Source of the DNA: Flavobacterium gelidilacus DSM 15343
Lineage (GTDB): Bacteria > Bacteroidota > Bacteroidia > Flavobacteriales > Flavobacteriaceae
Assembly: GCF_000422685.1 (NCBI RefSeq)
Contig: NZ_AUGN01000004.1
Location: 62,001-126,000 of the forward strand
DNA: 64,000 nucleotides
Reading direction: 5' to 3'
Shown: positions 52,055 to 60,899 of the stretch, piece by piece
Numbering within the stretch: position 1 is the first letter of the stretch
How the letters are laid out: every line of letters begins with the position of its first letter
Translations under genes and position numbers: made by a program
The notes under the pieces: model-generated
Seen by the model: only the letters and a program-made list of their open reading frames with translations
Told to the model about the DNA's origin: nothing
Databases searched by the model: none

Positions 52055-52903
52055 CTACAAATCTCTTTTCTTTACTATGTAATATGAACCAAAAATAAAT
52101 ATTGCAGTCCAAATTAACACAATTATAAGAGTTGTATAGTGAACGCTATAATCTTTTATATTTTCAATACCAACTTGACTACCAATGGTTTTAGCAAAAT
52201 TTAATCTTGTTAGTGGTTCAATTATTAAATTTGACATAGATTCTAAAGGCATAAAATCGTATATTTTATCAATAAAAGTTTCTTCATTATTTTTTTGTCC
52301 TAAAATTAAAAATTTAAGAATGGCAAATGAAATACCTTCAAACATATACCAAAAAAGCAAAAAACCTAAAGCAAAAGCTGAACGTTTAATTAAAACGCCT
52401 AGGAATAAACAGAAAGAGAAAAAGGCTACAAGTTTTACAAAAAAGGCCAATAAATAATCAATTTGCGAAAAAATGATTCCAATTTCAGTGTAAGAAGAAT
52501 ACATCGTACCTAAAATTAGGGATACAATAAAAACAAATAAAGTTGAAATTAAAGCAAATAAAACAACCGTAATAAATTTAGAAAGCACAAATTCTTTCTT
52601 ACTCATTCCGTCAATTAAATTCTGTTTTAAGGTTCCATAACTGTACTCATTTGCCATCATGGAAACAATTACAACAGCCAAAAATATCTTGAAATAATCA
52701 GCCACATAAGTATTAAAATGCCAAATAAAGGGAAAATTAAAAACCCCTTGATCAGCAACACTTATATGAATAGGACCAATGTCAAATTCAACAGCAGCAA
52801 TTAATGAAATTAACGTTAATAGAACAAAGTAAGTTATAGTTAATACTTTGCTTGCTCTGTTTTTCCAAAGCTTTTGAAATTCTATATTGAGTAATCGTAT
52901 CAT
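52055..52903 (-). CDS. ABC transporter permease (ABC-2 type)
   Basis: 282 residues, six hydrophobic segments (about 17-40, 60-85, 105-130, 140-160, 165-190, 255-275) of the ABC-2 exporter permease type, starting MIRLLNIEFQKLWKNRASKV. The EYSYGTLKQNLIDGMSKKEF segment (about 88-107) between helices 2 and 3 is the conserved coupling region. The partner ATPase lies 36 nt upstream on the same strand. Together they form a likely exporter or bacitracin-resistance-like transporter. Substrate unknown. Not recognisable as GldF, though the pair resembles gliding ABC components in general layout. Confidence 0.85.
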   Translation of the reverse strand: MIRLLNIEFQKLWKNRASKVLTITYFVLLTLISLIAAVEFDIGPIHISVADQGVFNFPFIWHFNTYVADYFKIFLAVVIVSMMANEYSYGTLKQNLIDGMSKKEFVLSKFITVVLFALISTLFVFIVSLILGTMYSSYTEIGIIFSQIDYLLAFFVKLVAFFSFCLFLGVLIKRSAFALGFLLFWYMFEGISFAILKFLILGQKNNEETFIDKIYDFMPLESMSNLIIEPLTRLNFAKTIGSQVGIENIKDYSVHYTTLIIVLIWTAIFIFGSYYIVKKRDL

Positions 52904-52939
52904 TTTTATAGTTTTAGGTAATGGGAGTAATGGAATTGG

Positions 52940-53833
52940 TTATTTAGTCAATTGTAAGAATTGCTCTTCTAAACTGTGTTTTCTTTTGATTAATTGACTT
53001 AGGATGATTTTGTTCTCAAAAAGAAATTGGTTTAACTCTTCAGCTTCTAATTTACCTTTTAGATGAACAATTACTTTTCCTTCTTCTTCTATACAATTTT
53101 TAACTGATGGATGATTGTCTAAAACTTGCATTAAAAGAGCATTGTCATTGGCTTGTAATTCGAAGAAGCCTTCATTTGAAGCCATTTCGTCTACCAAACC
53201 TTGATAAAGCATTTTTCCATAACGAAGCACAACTACATGAGTACAAACTTTTTCGACTTCATCTAATAAATGGGAAGCTAATAAAATCGTTGTTCCTTGT
53301 GAAGCAATTAATCGAATTATATCTCTAATTTGACGAATTCCTTGCGGATCTAAACCATTTGTTGGTTCATCTAAAATTAAAATTTCTGGATCATTTAATA
53401 GGGCAGAAGCAATAGCTAAACGTTGTTTCATTCCTAAAGAGAAGGTTTTAAACTTTGAATCCTTTCTTTCAAGTAATCCAACTAGTTCTAGCTTTTCAAT
53501 AACTTTTGTGTAGGGAATGTCTTTTATTTTACAGACTAGCTCTAAATTTTCTTGAGCTGTCATATAAGGATAAAAGTTTGGTCTTTCAATAATTGCACCT
53601 ACTTTTTTTAACGCTTCATGGGTTTCCATAGTTCCATTGAACCAAGAAAATTCTCCTGAAGTTTTATTGACAACGTTTAAAACGATTCCTAGTGTTGTTG
53701 ATTTTCCTGAGCCATTTGGACCTAAAATTCCGTACACATTTCCTTTTTGAATTTCAAAAGAAACGTTGTTTACTGCGTGAACTTTTTTACCAAATATTTT
53801 ATTCAGATTTTTTATCGAAAGTATAGTTTCCAA
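52940..53833 (-). CDS. ABC transporter ATP-binding protein
   Basis: 297 residues. Walker A GPNGSGKST (about 38-46), Q-loop, signature FSLGMKQRLAIASALLNDPE (about 132-151), Walker B ILILDEPTNGLDP (about 152-164), and H-loop ILLASHLLDEVEKVC. The C-terminal about 70 residues (VDEMASNEGFFELQANDNAL, then LIKRKHSLEEQFLQLTK) form the extra domain of bacitracin/lantibiotic-type exporters. Partner permease follows after 36 nt. GldA is also an ATPase of this kind, but no GldF/GldG follow, so I do not call gldA. Confidence 0.92.
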   Translation of the reverse strand: METILSIKNLNKIFGKKVHAVNNVSFEIQKGNVYGILGPNGSGKSTTLGIVLNVVNKTSGEFSWFNGTMETHEALKKVGAIIERPNFYPYMTAQENLELVCKIKDIPYTKVIEKLELVGLLERKDSKFKTFSLGMKQRLAIASALLNDPEILILDEPTNGLDPQGIRQIRDIIRLIASQGTTILLASHLLDEVEKVCTHVVVLRYGKMLYQGLVDEMASNEGFFELQANDNALLMQVLDNHPSVKNCIEEEGKVIVHLKGKLEAEELNQFLFENKIILSQLIKRKHSLEEQFLQLTK

Positions 53834-53959
53834 AGTTTTAGTTTTTAGTTGTGAACATAAGACGTTGGAAGTTGATTTTTGTTACTTCAATTAGAGAATT
53901 CGAAAAAAAGTTGACACTAATTACAAGAATTTTTACTAATTAACCTGTGGAAATTATTC

Positions 53960-54400
53960 TTATTCTTTAATAACGATAAACTCTTCAGTTTGCTTATTAC
54001 TTTTTACTTCAATAGTAATTCCTTCGGTTAACATTATATCAAAATCTACTTCTGTGATGTCAAAACTAAATTGAGTAACGAATTGATTGGAAACAGTTGA
54101 AGGTTCTGACTTTATTTCTTTTGTGTCAGAATTTAATTCGTAGGTTTTGTCTTTTGCTATGAAGTCAAAAGTAATTCCGTTTTGGGTTTTTATATTTTGA
54201 GTTCCAACAATTGTAACATTTAAGAAATGAAATTCAGCTATTTCTTGTACTTTAATCCAAATTCCACCTGTTTCATGACTAGCAATTTTATCCCCAATAT
54301 AGTCACTAACTTTTTCTTCGGTGAAAATATCTACAAGATTTTTTTGTGGTTCATCTTGACCACTTATTTTTTTTACTACTTTTTTAAATAAATTCAACAT
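53960..54400 (-). CDS. Hypothetical beta-rich protein
   Basis: 146 residues, not recognised. MLNLFKKVVKKISGQDEPQK is a basic, possibly amphipathic N-terminus; the rest is a beta-rich domain (GGIWIKVQEIAEFHFLNVTI, VGTQNIKTQNGITFDFIAKD, FVTQFSFDITEVDFDIMLTE, GITIEVKSNKQTEEFIVIKE). No membrane segment or signal peptide. It stands alone between the ABC exporter and the large MG2-like gene. Its regular frame and ending suggest a real gene. Confidence 0.65.
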   Translation of the reverse strand: MLNLFKKVVKKISGQDEPQKNLVDIFTEEKVSDYIGDKIASHETGGIWIKVQEIAEFHFLNVTIVGTQNIKTQNGITFDFIAKDKTYELNSDTKEIKSEPSTVSNQFVTQFSFDITEVDFDIMLTEGITIEVKSNKQTEEFIVIKE

Positions 54401-54523
54401 AAAATTTCTTATTTACTTTCAATATTCTACTCAAAAAAATTGATTATTTGAGTAATTTTATCATTATAATGCCAATATAAGTAATTTTTTCTACTTACTT
54501 TACTTGAAGAGATAATCGAATAA

Positions 54524-56824
54524 TTAATTATATAATTGTTCGCTTATTAATTTTCCACCATCAGAAAATCCTTCTAATCCAAATAATAATTTTGATGTGA
54601 TGTTAGTATTGAGAATTTTAAATTCAACTTCTCCTTGCTCATTAGTTTTTAAATTTGTTTTCCAGTCAACTTCAATGACTTTATTTTTTTCAAAAAAATC
54701 ATATGCTGGATTGTAATAAGTACGGTTTTTGTCATATCCATTTTTTATGACAAATTTGTCAAATAGTTCAATAATATCATTATTATAATTATCATTTGTA
54801 AAGATTTGGTACTTAATAAAATTTTGAAATGGTTGTTTTAAAAAAGTGTCAACATCTTTTATTTTTATTCTCAATGAAGGAATCTCATCTGATCTTAACT
54901 TTTTTCCATTTACATATAAAACGGCTTCCTTTGTTGGAGAAATTTCCAAATAATTCTCTAAACCTTTCCAATTGACTAATGTAATGTTTTGATCTTTCAA
55001 AAAATAGCTTAAAAATAATTCTTCGTTTTTATTTTTATTTTCGGGTAATTCTAATTCATAATAAGCACCTATATCAAAAACCATTTTTTTGTATTTTTTT
55101 TGAATTTCAGATTCTCTATTGTTTAGTCTGCTTTTTTCAACAAGCGTTACTTCTCTCAGAATTGTTGTATTAGTTAGGTTAATACTACTTGTTTCTACAT
55201 TTTCAATTGTTTTATTAATAACTTTATAACTAGGTTTCAAGTTGTTTTTAAAGAAACTTATGTCTTGTTCATTCTCGTCTATAGTTATTTCTTTGGGTTG
55301 TATTAGTTCATTGTTATCATTTAAAAAACCTATCTTAACTTCGTCATTTTTGTAGAGTAATAAGTTGTGAAAATTAAATTTAAAATTGTTTATATATACT
55401 TTTTGAATTAAAAAATCACTTTTTGACATTATGCCTAAATGTGAGCTCAAAGTTGGTTTGACACTTCCTTTTAAGTTAAAACCATTTTCAAAATCAAATT
55501 TTTCTGTTGGGTTTAGATTTGCAATAAACTCATCAAGATTATATTTTTCAAAACCTTGAGTTAGTAAAAGTAAATCAATATATTCTAATCTATTTATATT
55601 TTTTAAATTGAAATAATATGAAGGCTTTTCAATAAATCCTCTGATGTAAGGTGATAAATAGAATGCACTTTTTATAGAACTAGATTCATCATTTTTAATA
55701 TCATTTTCTAATAAAACACTTATACTTAAATTTGCCTTTAATGGAGTTTTATTAGTTTTAATTTTTAATTTATAAGTAATAGAGTCTTTTGTAGTATTGG
55801 TTTTTTCAATTTCTAGTTGAGGGTTTTCATTTGAATTATCAATGTAAATTTTTCTAGTTCCGATTGGAATTAAATTCTTGAAAAGTGTAATTGAGTTAAT
55901 GCCCTTACTTAATTTTTTTTTATTGATTTCAATATTGGAATTTAGAAGTCTTTCATCTGAAATGGTAATGTAATCAAATAAATTATTTTTTTGATGAAAT
56001 AGTAAGGTGTAGTTATTATTGATTAAATCAATATCTAAACTGCTGCTGAGTTTTACAATTAGTTTTTCTGATTTATTATTTATAATATCTAATTTGATTT
56101 CATTTTTTAACGCTTTAGGAATTTCAATTTTTATTAAAGTGTCATTTGTCGTTATTGAAGCATAATACTTTTCATTTTCTTTAATCATGAACTTAAAAGA
56201 ACTCATTCCTAAATGTTTGCTTTTAAAATTTACAACTTCTTCATTTTTAGTATTGAATACTTTACCTTCAAATTCATTTCCTAAACCATTAAAAAGCGAT
56301 TTGACTGCAATGGTATTTTCAAGATTTTCAACTAAATATCCGTTTTCTGGAAATAATTGAATATCATAATAGTTTTTACTTTTTATTTTTTTTTCATTTT
56401 TTATTCCATTAATAGTAATTTCTTTCATAAATAAATTAGAATCACCAAAGTTTTTCATATAATTTGTAAAGGCTTGAATATAATATTTCCCAGTTGTGAG
56501 GTTGTTTTGCAATTCAATTTGTCCAACTCCAATCCCTTTGTTAATGTAAATATTTTGTGAATAAATAATATCTCCAGTATCATTAATTAAATTGACATAG
56601 AGTAAAGATGTGCTTTGTGAAGGTTCGTTTTTTTGGTTTCCAACAAATGTTTGAAACCAAATAGTTTCTTCATTATTGTATGATGCTTTATTTGTGTGCA
56701 CAAAAACTTTCTCAATATACAATTGATTTTTTAATAATGGTTTTGCTACGTTTTCTATAAATTTATCTTGAGCATTTACTTTAATGAAAAAGAATATTAT
56801 GCAAAGATTAATTAATTTATTCAT
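54524..56824 (-). CDS. Large secreted MG2-like protein
   Basis: 766 residues, signal peptide 1-18 (ending VNAQ). KVFVHTNKASYNNEETIWFQ (about 40-59) is the MG2-like opening seen in alpha-2-macroglobulin-type Bacteroidota proteins, followed by beta segments TSLLYVNLINDTGDIIYSQN, GIGVGQIELQNNLTTGKYYI. The interior is beta-rich with a plug/carboxypeptidase-like region near 595-665 and the C-terminal VEFKILNTNITSKLLFGLEG. No thioester motif CGEQ. No T9SS C-terminal domain, so probably periplasmic. Very lysine- and asparagine-rich. Function unknown; such proteins often sit near TonB or ABC systems. Confidence 0.75.
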   Translation of the reverse strand: MNKLINLCIIFFFIKVNAQDKFIENVAKPLLKNQLYIEKVFVHTNKASYNNEETIWFQTFVGNQKNEPSQSTSLLYVNLINDTGDIIYSQNIYINKGIGVGQIELQNNLTTGKYYIQAFTNYMKNFGDSNLFMKEITINGIKNEKKIKSKNYYDIQLFPENGYLVENLENTIAVKSLFNGLGNEFEGKVFNTKNEEVVNFKSKHLGMSSFKFMIKENEKYYASITTNDTLIKIEIPKALKNEIKLDIINNKSEKLIVKLSSSLDIDLINNNYTLLFHQKNNLFDYITISDERLLNSNIEINKKKLSKGINSITLFKNLIPIGTRKIYIDNSNENPQLEIEKTNTTKDSITYKLKIKTNKTPLKANLSISVLLENDIKNDESSSIKSAFYLSPYIRGFIEKPSYYFNLKNINRLEYIDLLLLTQGFEKYNLDEFIANLNPTEKFDFENGFNLKGSVKPTLSSHLGIMSKSDFLIQKVYINNFKFNFHNLLLYKNDEVKIGFLNDNNELIQPKEITIDENEQDISFFKNNLKPSYKVINKTIENVETSSINLTNTTILREVTLVEKSRLNNRESEIQKKYKKMVFDIGAYYELELPENKNKNEELFLSYFLKDQNITLVNWKGLENYLEISPTKEAVLYVNGKKLRSDEIPSLRIKIKDVDTFLKQPFQNFIKYQIFTNDNYNNDIIELFDKFVIKNGYDKNRTYYNPAYDFFEKNKVIEVDWKTNLKTNEQGEVEFKILNTNITSKLLFGLEGFSDGGKLISEQLYN

Positions 56825-56859
56825 ATAGATTTAGTCTAAGAAACTCAAACATACAAAAA

Positions 56860-56887
56860 AAACCTGCAAGTTTTCACTCACAGGTTT
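56860..56887 (-). terminator. Hairpin terminator after the 160-residue membrane gene
   Basis: AAACCTG (56860-56866) pairs with CAGGTTT (56881-56887). It shares AAACCTGCAAGTTTTCA with the htpG terminator at 57453, so both derive from the same element. It is followed by the TGCTGAA...TTCAGCA palindrome at 56898-56916. Confidence 0.6.
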
Positions 56888-56922
56888 ATCTTTGTTATGC
56901 TGAATTTATTTCAGCAACTATT

Positions 56923-57405
56923 TTAGCTATTACAGATGATATATAACCAAAGACATAGCATTACTAATATAGATAAAAATGTTGTTAATGGAAAATTATA
57001 TTTTTTAGTGTCATAGAACTCTTCAAAATAGTTTTGATATTTATTGTTATTAAATAGATAAGTATAAGCTTCAATTAACGATAAGAAAAAGCTTATATTC
57101 AACACAATAAAAAAATATTTTGCAATATTTAAATTCAATAAATAGAGTGAAATAGTTATAATAAATAAATTTACTAAAGTTAGAAAAGGTATAAAATAAA
57201 ATTTCACTCTTTGATCATATTTATATCTATGTAAAAAGGTTGGGAAGTTATTTTCCATGTGCTGAAAAAATAATTTTGAACCTAACTTCATTTTACTAAA
57301 ATTATTAATCCAAGCAAATGGGTTTAGATATACAGCTATTATTTTTCCTAAAAACCTATATAATAAATAAAAATTATAAAAATAAATATTTAAAAATTTC
57401 TCCAT
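56923..57405 (-). CDS. Small hypothetical membrane protein
   Basis: 160 residues from ATG 57405; an upstream ATG at 57462 lies in the htpG terminator, so I reject the longer start. Two or three hydrophobic segments: FYFIPFLTLVNLFIITISLY, FFIVLNISFFLSLIEAYTYL and TTFLSILVMLCLWLYIICNS at the C-terminus. The N-terminus MEKFLNIYFYNFYLLYRFLG and ENNFPTFLHRYKY suggest a peripheral part facing the cytoplasm. Family not recognised. Located between two terminators with nearly the same stem, so transcribed alone. Confidence 0.6.
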   Translation of the reverse strand: MEKFLNIYFYNFYLLYRFLGKIIAVYLNPFAWINNFSKMKLGSKLFFQHMENNFPTFLHRYKYDQRVKFYFIPFLTLVNLFIITISLYLLNLNIAKYFFIVLNISFFLSLIEAYTYLFNNNKYQNYFEEFYDTKKYNFPLTTFLSILVMLCLWLYIICNS

Positions 57406-57452
57406 TTTTAATTGATAATATATTTTGTTTTTGAAACTCAAAACTGCAAAAA

Positions 57453-57480
57453 AAACCTGCAAGTTTTCAATTGCAGGTTT
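57453..57480 (-). terminator. Hairpin terminator after htpG
   Basis: AAACCTGCAA (57453-57462) pairs with TTGCAGGTTT (57471-57480), loop GTTTTCAA, preceded by an A run on the plus strand that gives the T tract on the minus strand. It lies about 46 nt beyond the htpG stop. Confidence 0.8.
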
Positions 57481-57494
57481 TGATTTTTAATGAG

Positions 57495-57515
57495 ATTCTG
57501 AATCAAGTTCAGAAT
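57495..57515. repeat. Flavobacterial interspersed palindrome copy
   Basis: ATTCTGAA-TCAAG-TTCAGAAT, an inverted repeat followed by GACAA, located 11 nt beyond the htpG stop. Copies occur at 62901-62919 and, with TGCTGAA/TTCAGCA arms, at 56898-56916 and 62942-62960. Confidence 0.75.
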
Positions 57516-57526
57516 GACAAAGTTGA

Positions 57527-59416
57527 TTATTTTATAGTCTCAAAACTACGTTTCACAAAAGCAGTTAATTCTTCTCCTTTTAATAAACCTTGTGATAGTT
57601 TGGCTAAATCTAAAGCTTGTTTGACCAAGTTTGCTTTAACCGTTTCGTCTTTTGTATTTAATAAAGAAGTCGCGAATTCAGAATTTGAATTTACAATCAA
57701 GTTGTACATTTCTGGGAAATTGCCCATTCCGAACATTCCACCGCCACCACCAGATTGACTCATTTCTTTCATTCTTCTCATGAATTCAGGTTGAGTTATC
57801 ATAAATGGCGCAGCATTGCTATCCATTGCTTCTAATTGAACGCTATATTTTTCTTTTGGAACAACAGCTTCAATCGCAGTTTTTAAGGTTTCTGTTTCTT
57901 CATCCGATAATTTTGAAATTTGAGTTTCCTCTTTTTCAATCAATTTATCAATTGCATCACCATCAACACGTACAAAAGTTAAGTTTTCATTGTCGCTTTC
58001 TAATTTCTGAATTAAATGTGAAACAATTGGACTATCTAATAATAAAACTTGATACCCTTTGTCTTTTGCAGCAGCAATATAACTGTGTTGCGCTTCTTTG
58101 TTTGAAGCATAAAGAACAACTAGTTTTCCGTTTTTATCCGTTTGTGTATCTTTTACTTTTTCTTTTAATTCCTCTAAAGTAAAGTATGTGTCATCTACTG
58201 TTGGATATAATGTAAAAGCAGCTGATTTTTCATAGAATTTTGGTTCAGAAAGCATTCCGTATTCCAATACAATTTTAATGTCGTTCCATTTTTTCTCGAA
58301 ATCTTCACGGTTTTCAGTGATTAATGATTTCAATTTATCAGCCACTTTTTTAGTGATGTAATTTGAAATTTTCTTCACATTTCCATCTGCCTGAAGATAA
58401 GAACGAGAAACATTCAAAGGAATATCTGGAGAATCAATTACACCTTTTAACATTGTTAAGAATTCAGGTACAATTCCTTCTACATTATCTGTAACGTAAA
58501 CTTGGTTTTGGTATAACTGAATTTTATCTTTTTGCATTTGCATGTCAGAAGACAATTTTGGAAAATATAAAATTCCAGTCAAATTAAAAGGATAATCTAC
58601 ATTTAAGTGAATGTGAAACAATGGCTCCTCAAATTGCATTGGATACATTTCTCTGTAGAACGATTTATAATCCGCATCTGTTAATTCAGTTGGTAATTTT
58701 GTCCAAGCTGGATTTGGGTTATTGATAATGTTGTCAACTTCAATTTCTTCTGGTTTTGCATCTTTTTCTGCTCCTTCAGGTAATGGAAGTTGTTCAGTTT
58801 TTGTTCCAAATTTAATTGGAATAGGCATGAACTTGTTATATTTAGATAACAAGCCACCAATTTTACTTTCTTCTAAAAACTCTAAAGAATCTTCAGCAAT
58901 ATGTAAAATGATTTCTGTTCCTCTTGTAGTTTTATCACTAGAAACTAAAGTGAATTCTGGACTTCCATCACATGTCCAATGAGCAGCTGGCGCATCAGTG
59001 TGTGATTTTGTAATCAATTCTACTTTTGATGCTACCATAAAAGCAGAATAAAATCCTAATCCAAAATGACCAATTACACCTGAATCTTTAGCTGAATCTT
59101 TATATTTTTCTAAAAACTCTTCAGCTCCAGAAAAAGCAATTTGGTTGATGTATTTTTCTACTTCTTCCGCAGACATACCTAAACCTTGATCAATAATGTG
59201 TAATTTCTTTCCTTCTTTATCGATTTTTACTTCAATAATAGGATTTCCATATTCTGATTTTGATTCTCCAATGCTCGCTAAGTGTTTTAATTTTAAAGTG
59301 GCATCGGTTGCATTTGAAATAAGTTCACGCAAGAAAATTTCGTGATCACTGTATAAGAACTTTTTGATTAAGGGAAAGATGTTTTCTACTGAAACATTAA
59401 TTTTTCCTGTTGTCAT
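57527..59416 (-). CDS. htpG: Molecular chaperone HtpG (Hsp90)
   Basis: 629-residue cytosolic Hsp90. The GHKL ATPase N-domain has FLRELISNATDATLKLKHLA, the nucleotide loop DQGLGMSAEEVEKYINQIAF, and GHFGLGFYSAFMVASKVEL. The middle domain follows (LFHIHLNVDYPFNLTGILYF, IPLNVSRSYLQADGNVKKIS), then a dimerisation C-domain. Residues about 555-575 include a Gly-Met-rich turn (SQSGGGGGMFGMGNFPEMYN), unusual but present in Bacteroidota HtpG. Length matches E. coli HtpG (624). Single gene with a strong terminator. Start at 59416 is the only sensible one. Confidence 0.96.
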   Translation of the reverse strand: MTTGKINVSVENIFPLIKKFLYSDHEIFLRELISNATDATLKLKHLASIGESKSEYGNPIIEVKIDKEGKKLHIIDQGLGMSAEEVEKYINQIAFSGAEEFLEKYKDSAKDSGVIGHFGLGFYSAFMVASKVELITKSHTDAPAAHWTCDGSPEFTLVSSDKTTRGTEIILHIAEDSLEFLEESKIGGLLSKYNKFMPIPIKFGTKTEQLPLPEGAEKDAKPEEIEVDNIINNPNPAWTKLPTELTDADYKSFYREMYPMQFEEPLFHIHLNVDYPFNLTGILYFPKLSSDMQMQKDKIQLYQNQVYVTDNVEGIVPEFLTMLKGVIDSPDIPLNVSRSYLQADGNVKKISNYITKKVADKLKSLITENREDFEKKWNDIKIVLEYGMLSEPKFYEKSAAFTLYPTVDDTYFTLEELKEKVKDTQTDKNGKLVVLYASNKEAQHSYIAAAKDKGYQVLLLDSPIVSHLIQKLESDNENLTFVRVDGDAIDKLIEKEETQISKLSDEETETLKTAIEAVVPKEKYSVQLEAMDSNAAPFMITQPEFMRRMKEMSQSGGGGGMFGMGNFPEMYNLIVNSNSEFATSLLNTKDETVKANLVKQALDLAKLSQGLLKGEELTAFVKRSFETIK

Positions 59417-59670
59417 ATCTGTATTTTTTTAGGTTAAACAATTTGACTTTACAATAGACAAATAGAGTACCAATTGCATTTCATCTGACAAATTGACTGA
59501 TGTTGGAATTTTGTTAAATTAATTTGAAATTTTATAAGTTACTTATTAAATTCTAGCTTAAATTTGTAAAGAAATAAATTGGGTTTCTCATCAGATTTTC
59601 TATTGTTAGATATATATTAGATTCTGGATTATACCAAATTTGTATCCACACAAATAAAAAACAATAAATT

Positions 59671-60141
59671 ATGAAAAAAAGTTTACTATTATTACTGATT
59701 ACAATCACTATGATTGGTTGTAAATCACAGTCAGTTACCAACACAAATGTTGATAATAAAGTTGAAAGAATTATAAAAGGAGATTGGACAGTTACAAACG
59801 TAAGCTTTCCTGGTTCAGATTATATTAAAGTGACTTCATTTGATTTAGCTGATTCAAAATGTTTTTTAGGTAGTACTTGGAAATTTGTTTCTAACAATAA
59901 TAAAGGAACTATGACACTTAATGATGCAAGTTGCATTTCATTTAGTTCACCTATTACCTGGTACATAAACCAGGAAGGAAATTTTGTAATGAAAATTATA
60001 AATGATTACAAAGCAAAAAAAGTAAATCAAGGATATATATTAAGAGTAGCTAATGTTACAGAAACAAGCTTTGAATTAATAGATAAAATCAATGTTGGAG
60101 GTTCAATGAAAGAAGTGACTTACCAATTTCAAAAACAATAA
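59671..60141 (+). CDS. Lipocalin-like lipoprotein
   Basis: 156 residues, lipobox IGCK (Cys16). The mature domain (about 30-150) reads GDWTVTNVSFPGSDYIKVTS, FLGSTWKFVSNNNKGTMTLN, ISFSSPITWYINQEGNFVMK, as in Bacteroidota lipocalin-like-5 proteins. Two Cys (about 74 and 95) may pair. Ligand unknown. It is 14 nt before the glycine-zipper OmpA lipoprotein on the same strand, so the two form an operon linking envelope proteins. Confidence 0.8.
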   Translation: MKKSLLLLLITITMIGCKSQSVTNTNVDNKVERIIKGDWTVTNVSFPGSDYIKVTSFDLADSKCFLGSTWKFVSNNNKGTMTLNDASCISFSSPITWYINQEGNFVMKIINDYKAKKVNQGYILRVANVTETSFELIDKINVGGSMKEVTYQFQKQ

Positions 60142-60155
60142 TTAAAAACATACAG

Positions 60156-60848
60156 ATGAAAAATTCAATATTAAAAAGTTTAAGTTTTATTTTAATTGCA
60201 GGAATCGTTTTAACAGGTTGTGAAGCTGCAAAAAACACTAACAAAACTCAAAGAGGAGCTGCTATTGGAGTTGCTGCTGGAGCAGTTTTAGGTGCAGTTA
60301 TAGGAAATAATGTAAAAGGAGGAAGTTCTGAATTAGGAGCAGTTCTTGGTGGAGTAGTTGGTGGAGTTGCCGGAGGAGTTATTGGTAACAAAATGGACAA
60401 ACAAGCTCGTGAAATTAAAGAAGCTTTGCCTGGTGCAGAAGTTGAAAGAGTAGGAGAAGGAATTAAATTAGTTCTAGGAGAAAATGCAGTTCGTTTTGAC
60501 ACAAGTAAATCTACCTTAACCGCATCAGCTCAGGCTAATTTAGATAAATTAATTCCAGTTTTTAAAAGCTATGCTGACACAGATATTACAATTTTTGGAT
60601 ATACTGATAGTACAGGATCAATTGATTTTAATCAGAAATTATCAGAACAAAGAGCTGCTTCAGTAAAAAATTACTTGGCAGGAAAAGGCTTAAGTGTTGC
60701 ACGTTTTGAAACAAAGGGTTTAGGAATAGCTGATCCAATTGCAGATAATGAAACTGTAGAAGGAAGAAGTAAAAATAGAAGAGTTGAGTTTGCAATTACT
60801 GCAAACGACAAAATGATTCAGGATGCTGAAACAGAAGCAGGAAAATAA
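60156..60848 (+). CDS. OmpA-family lipoprotein with glycine-zipper region (YiaD-like)
   Basis: 230 residues, lipobox LTGC (Cys22). A glycine-zipper/hydrophobic segment at about 30-80 (GAAIGVAAGAVLGAVIGNNV, GAVLGGVVGGVAGGVIGNKM) should insert in the outer membrane or oligomerise. The OmpA C-terminal domain (about 100-215) shows VRFDTSKSTLTASAQANLDK, ITIFGYTDSTGSIDFNQKLS and GRSKNRRVEFAI, with the diaminopimelate-binding Asp and Arg (TDSTGS, NRRVE). Links the outer membrane to peptidoglycan. Operon with the lipocalin-like gene; a bidirectional hairpin follows. Confidence 0.9.
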   Translation: MKNSILKSLSFILIAGIVLTGCEAAKNTNKTQRGAAIGVAAGAVLGAVIGNNVKGGSSELGAVLGGVVGGVAGGVIGNKMDKQAREIKEALPGAEVERVGEGIKLVLGENAVRFDTSKSTLTASAQANLDKLIPVFKSYADTDITIFGYTDSTGSIDFNQKLSEQRAASVKNYLAGKGLSVARFETKGLGIADPIADNETVEGRSKNRRVEFAITANDKMIQDAETEAGK

Positions 60849-60872
60849 CATTTTTTTAAATACAAATTATAT

Positions 60873-60898
60873 AAAGCTATCTTATTTAAGGTAGCTTT
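60873..60898. terminator. Bidirectional terminator between OmpA and galactanase genes
   Basis: AAAGCTA (60873-60879) pairs with TAGCTTT (60892-60898), extended by inner CTTA/TAAG pairing through a wobble, then T run on the plus strand. It serves both converging genes. Confidence 0.7.
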
Positions 60899-60899
60899 T

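Noticed and set aside
52055..53833. Gliding transporter GldA/GldF
   Set aside because: The ATPase and permease are of the general ABC-2 exporter type, and no GldG-like gene follows.
57471..57758. 95-codon plus-strand frame at the htpG 3' end
   Set aside because: Antisense shadow of htpG and its palindrome; ends in a proline run created by the Gly-rich HtpG segment.
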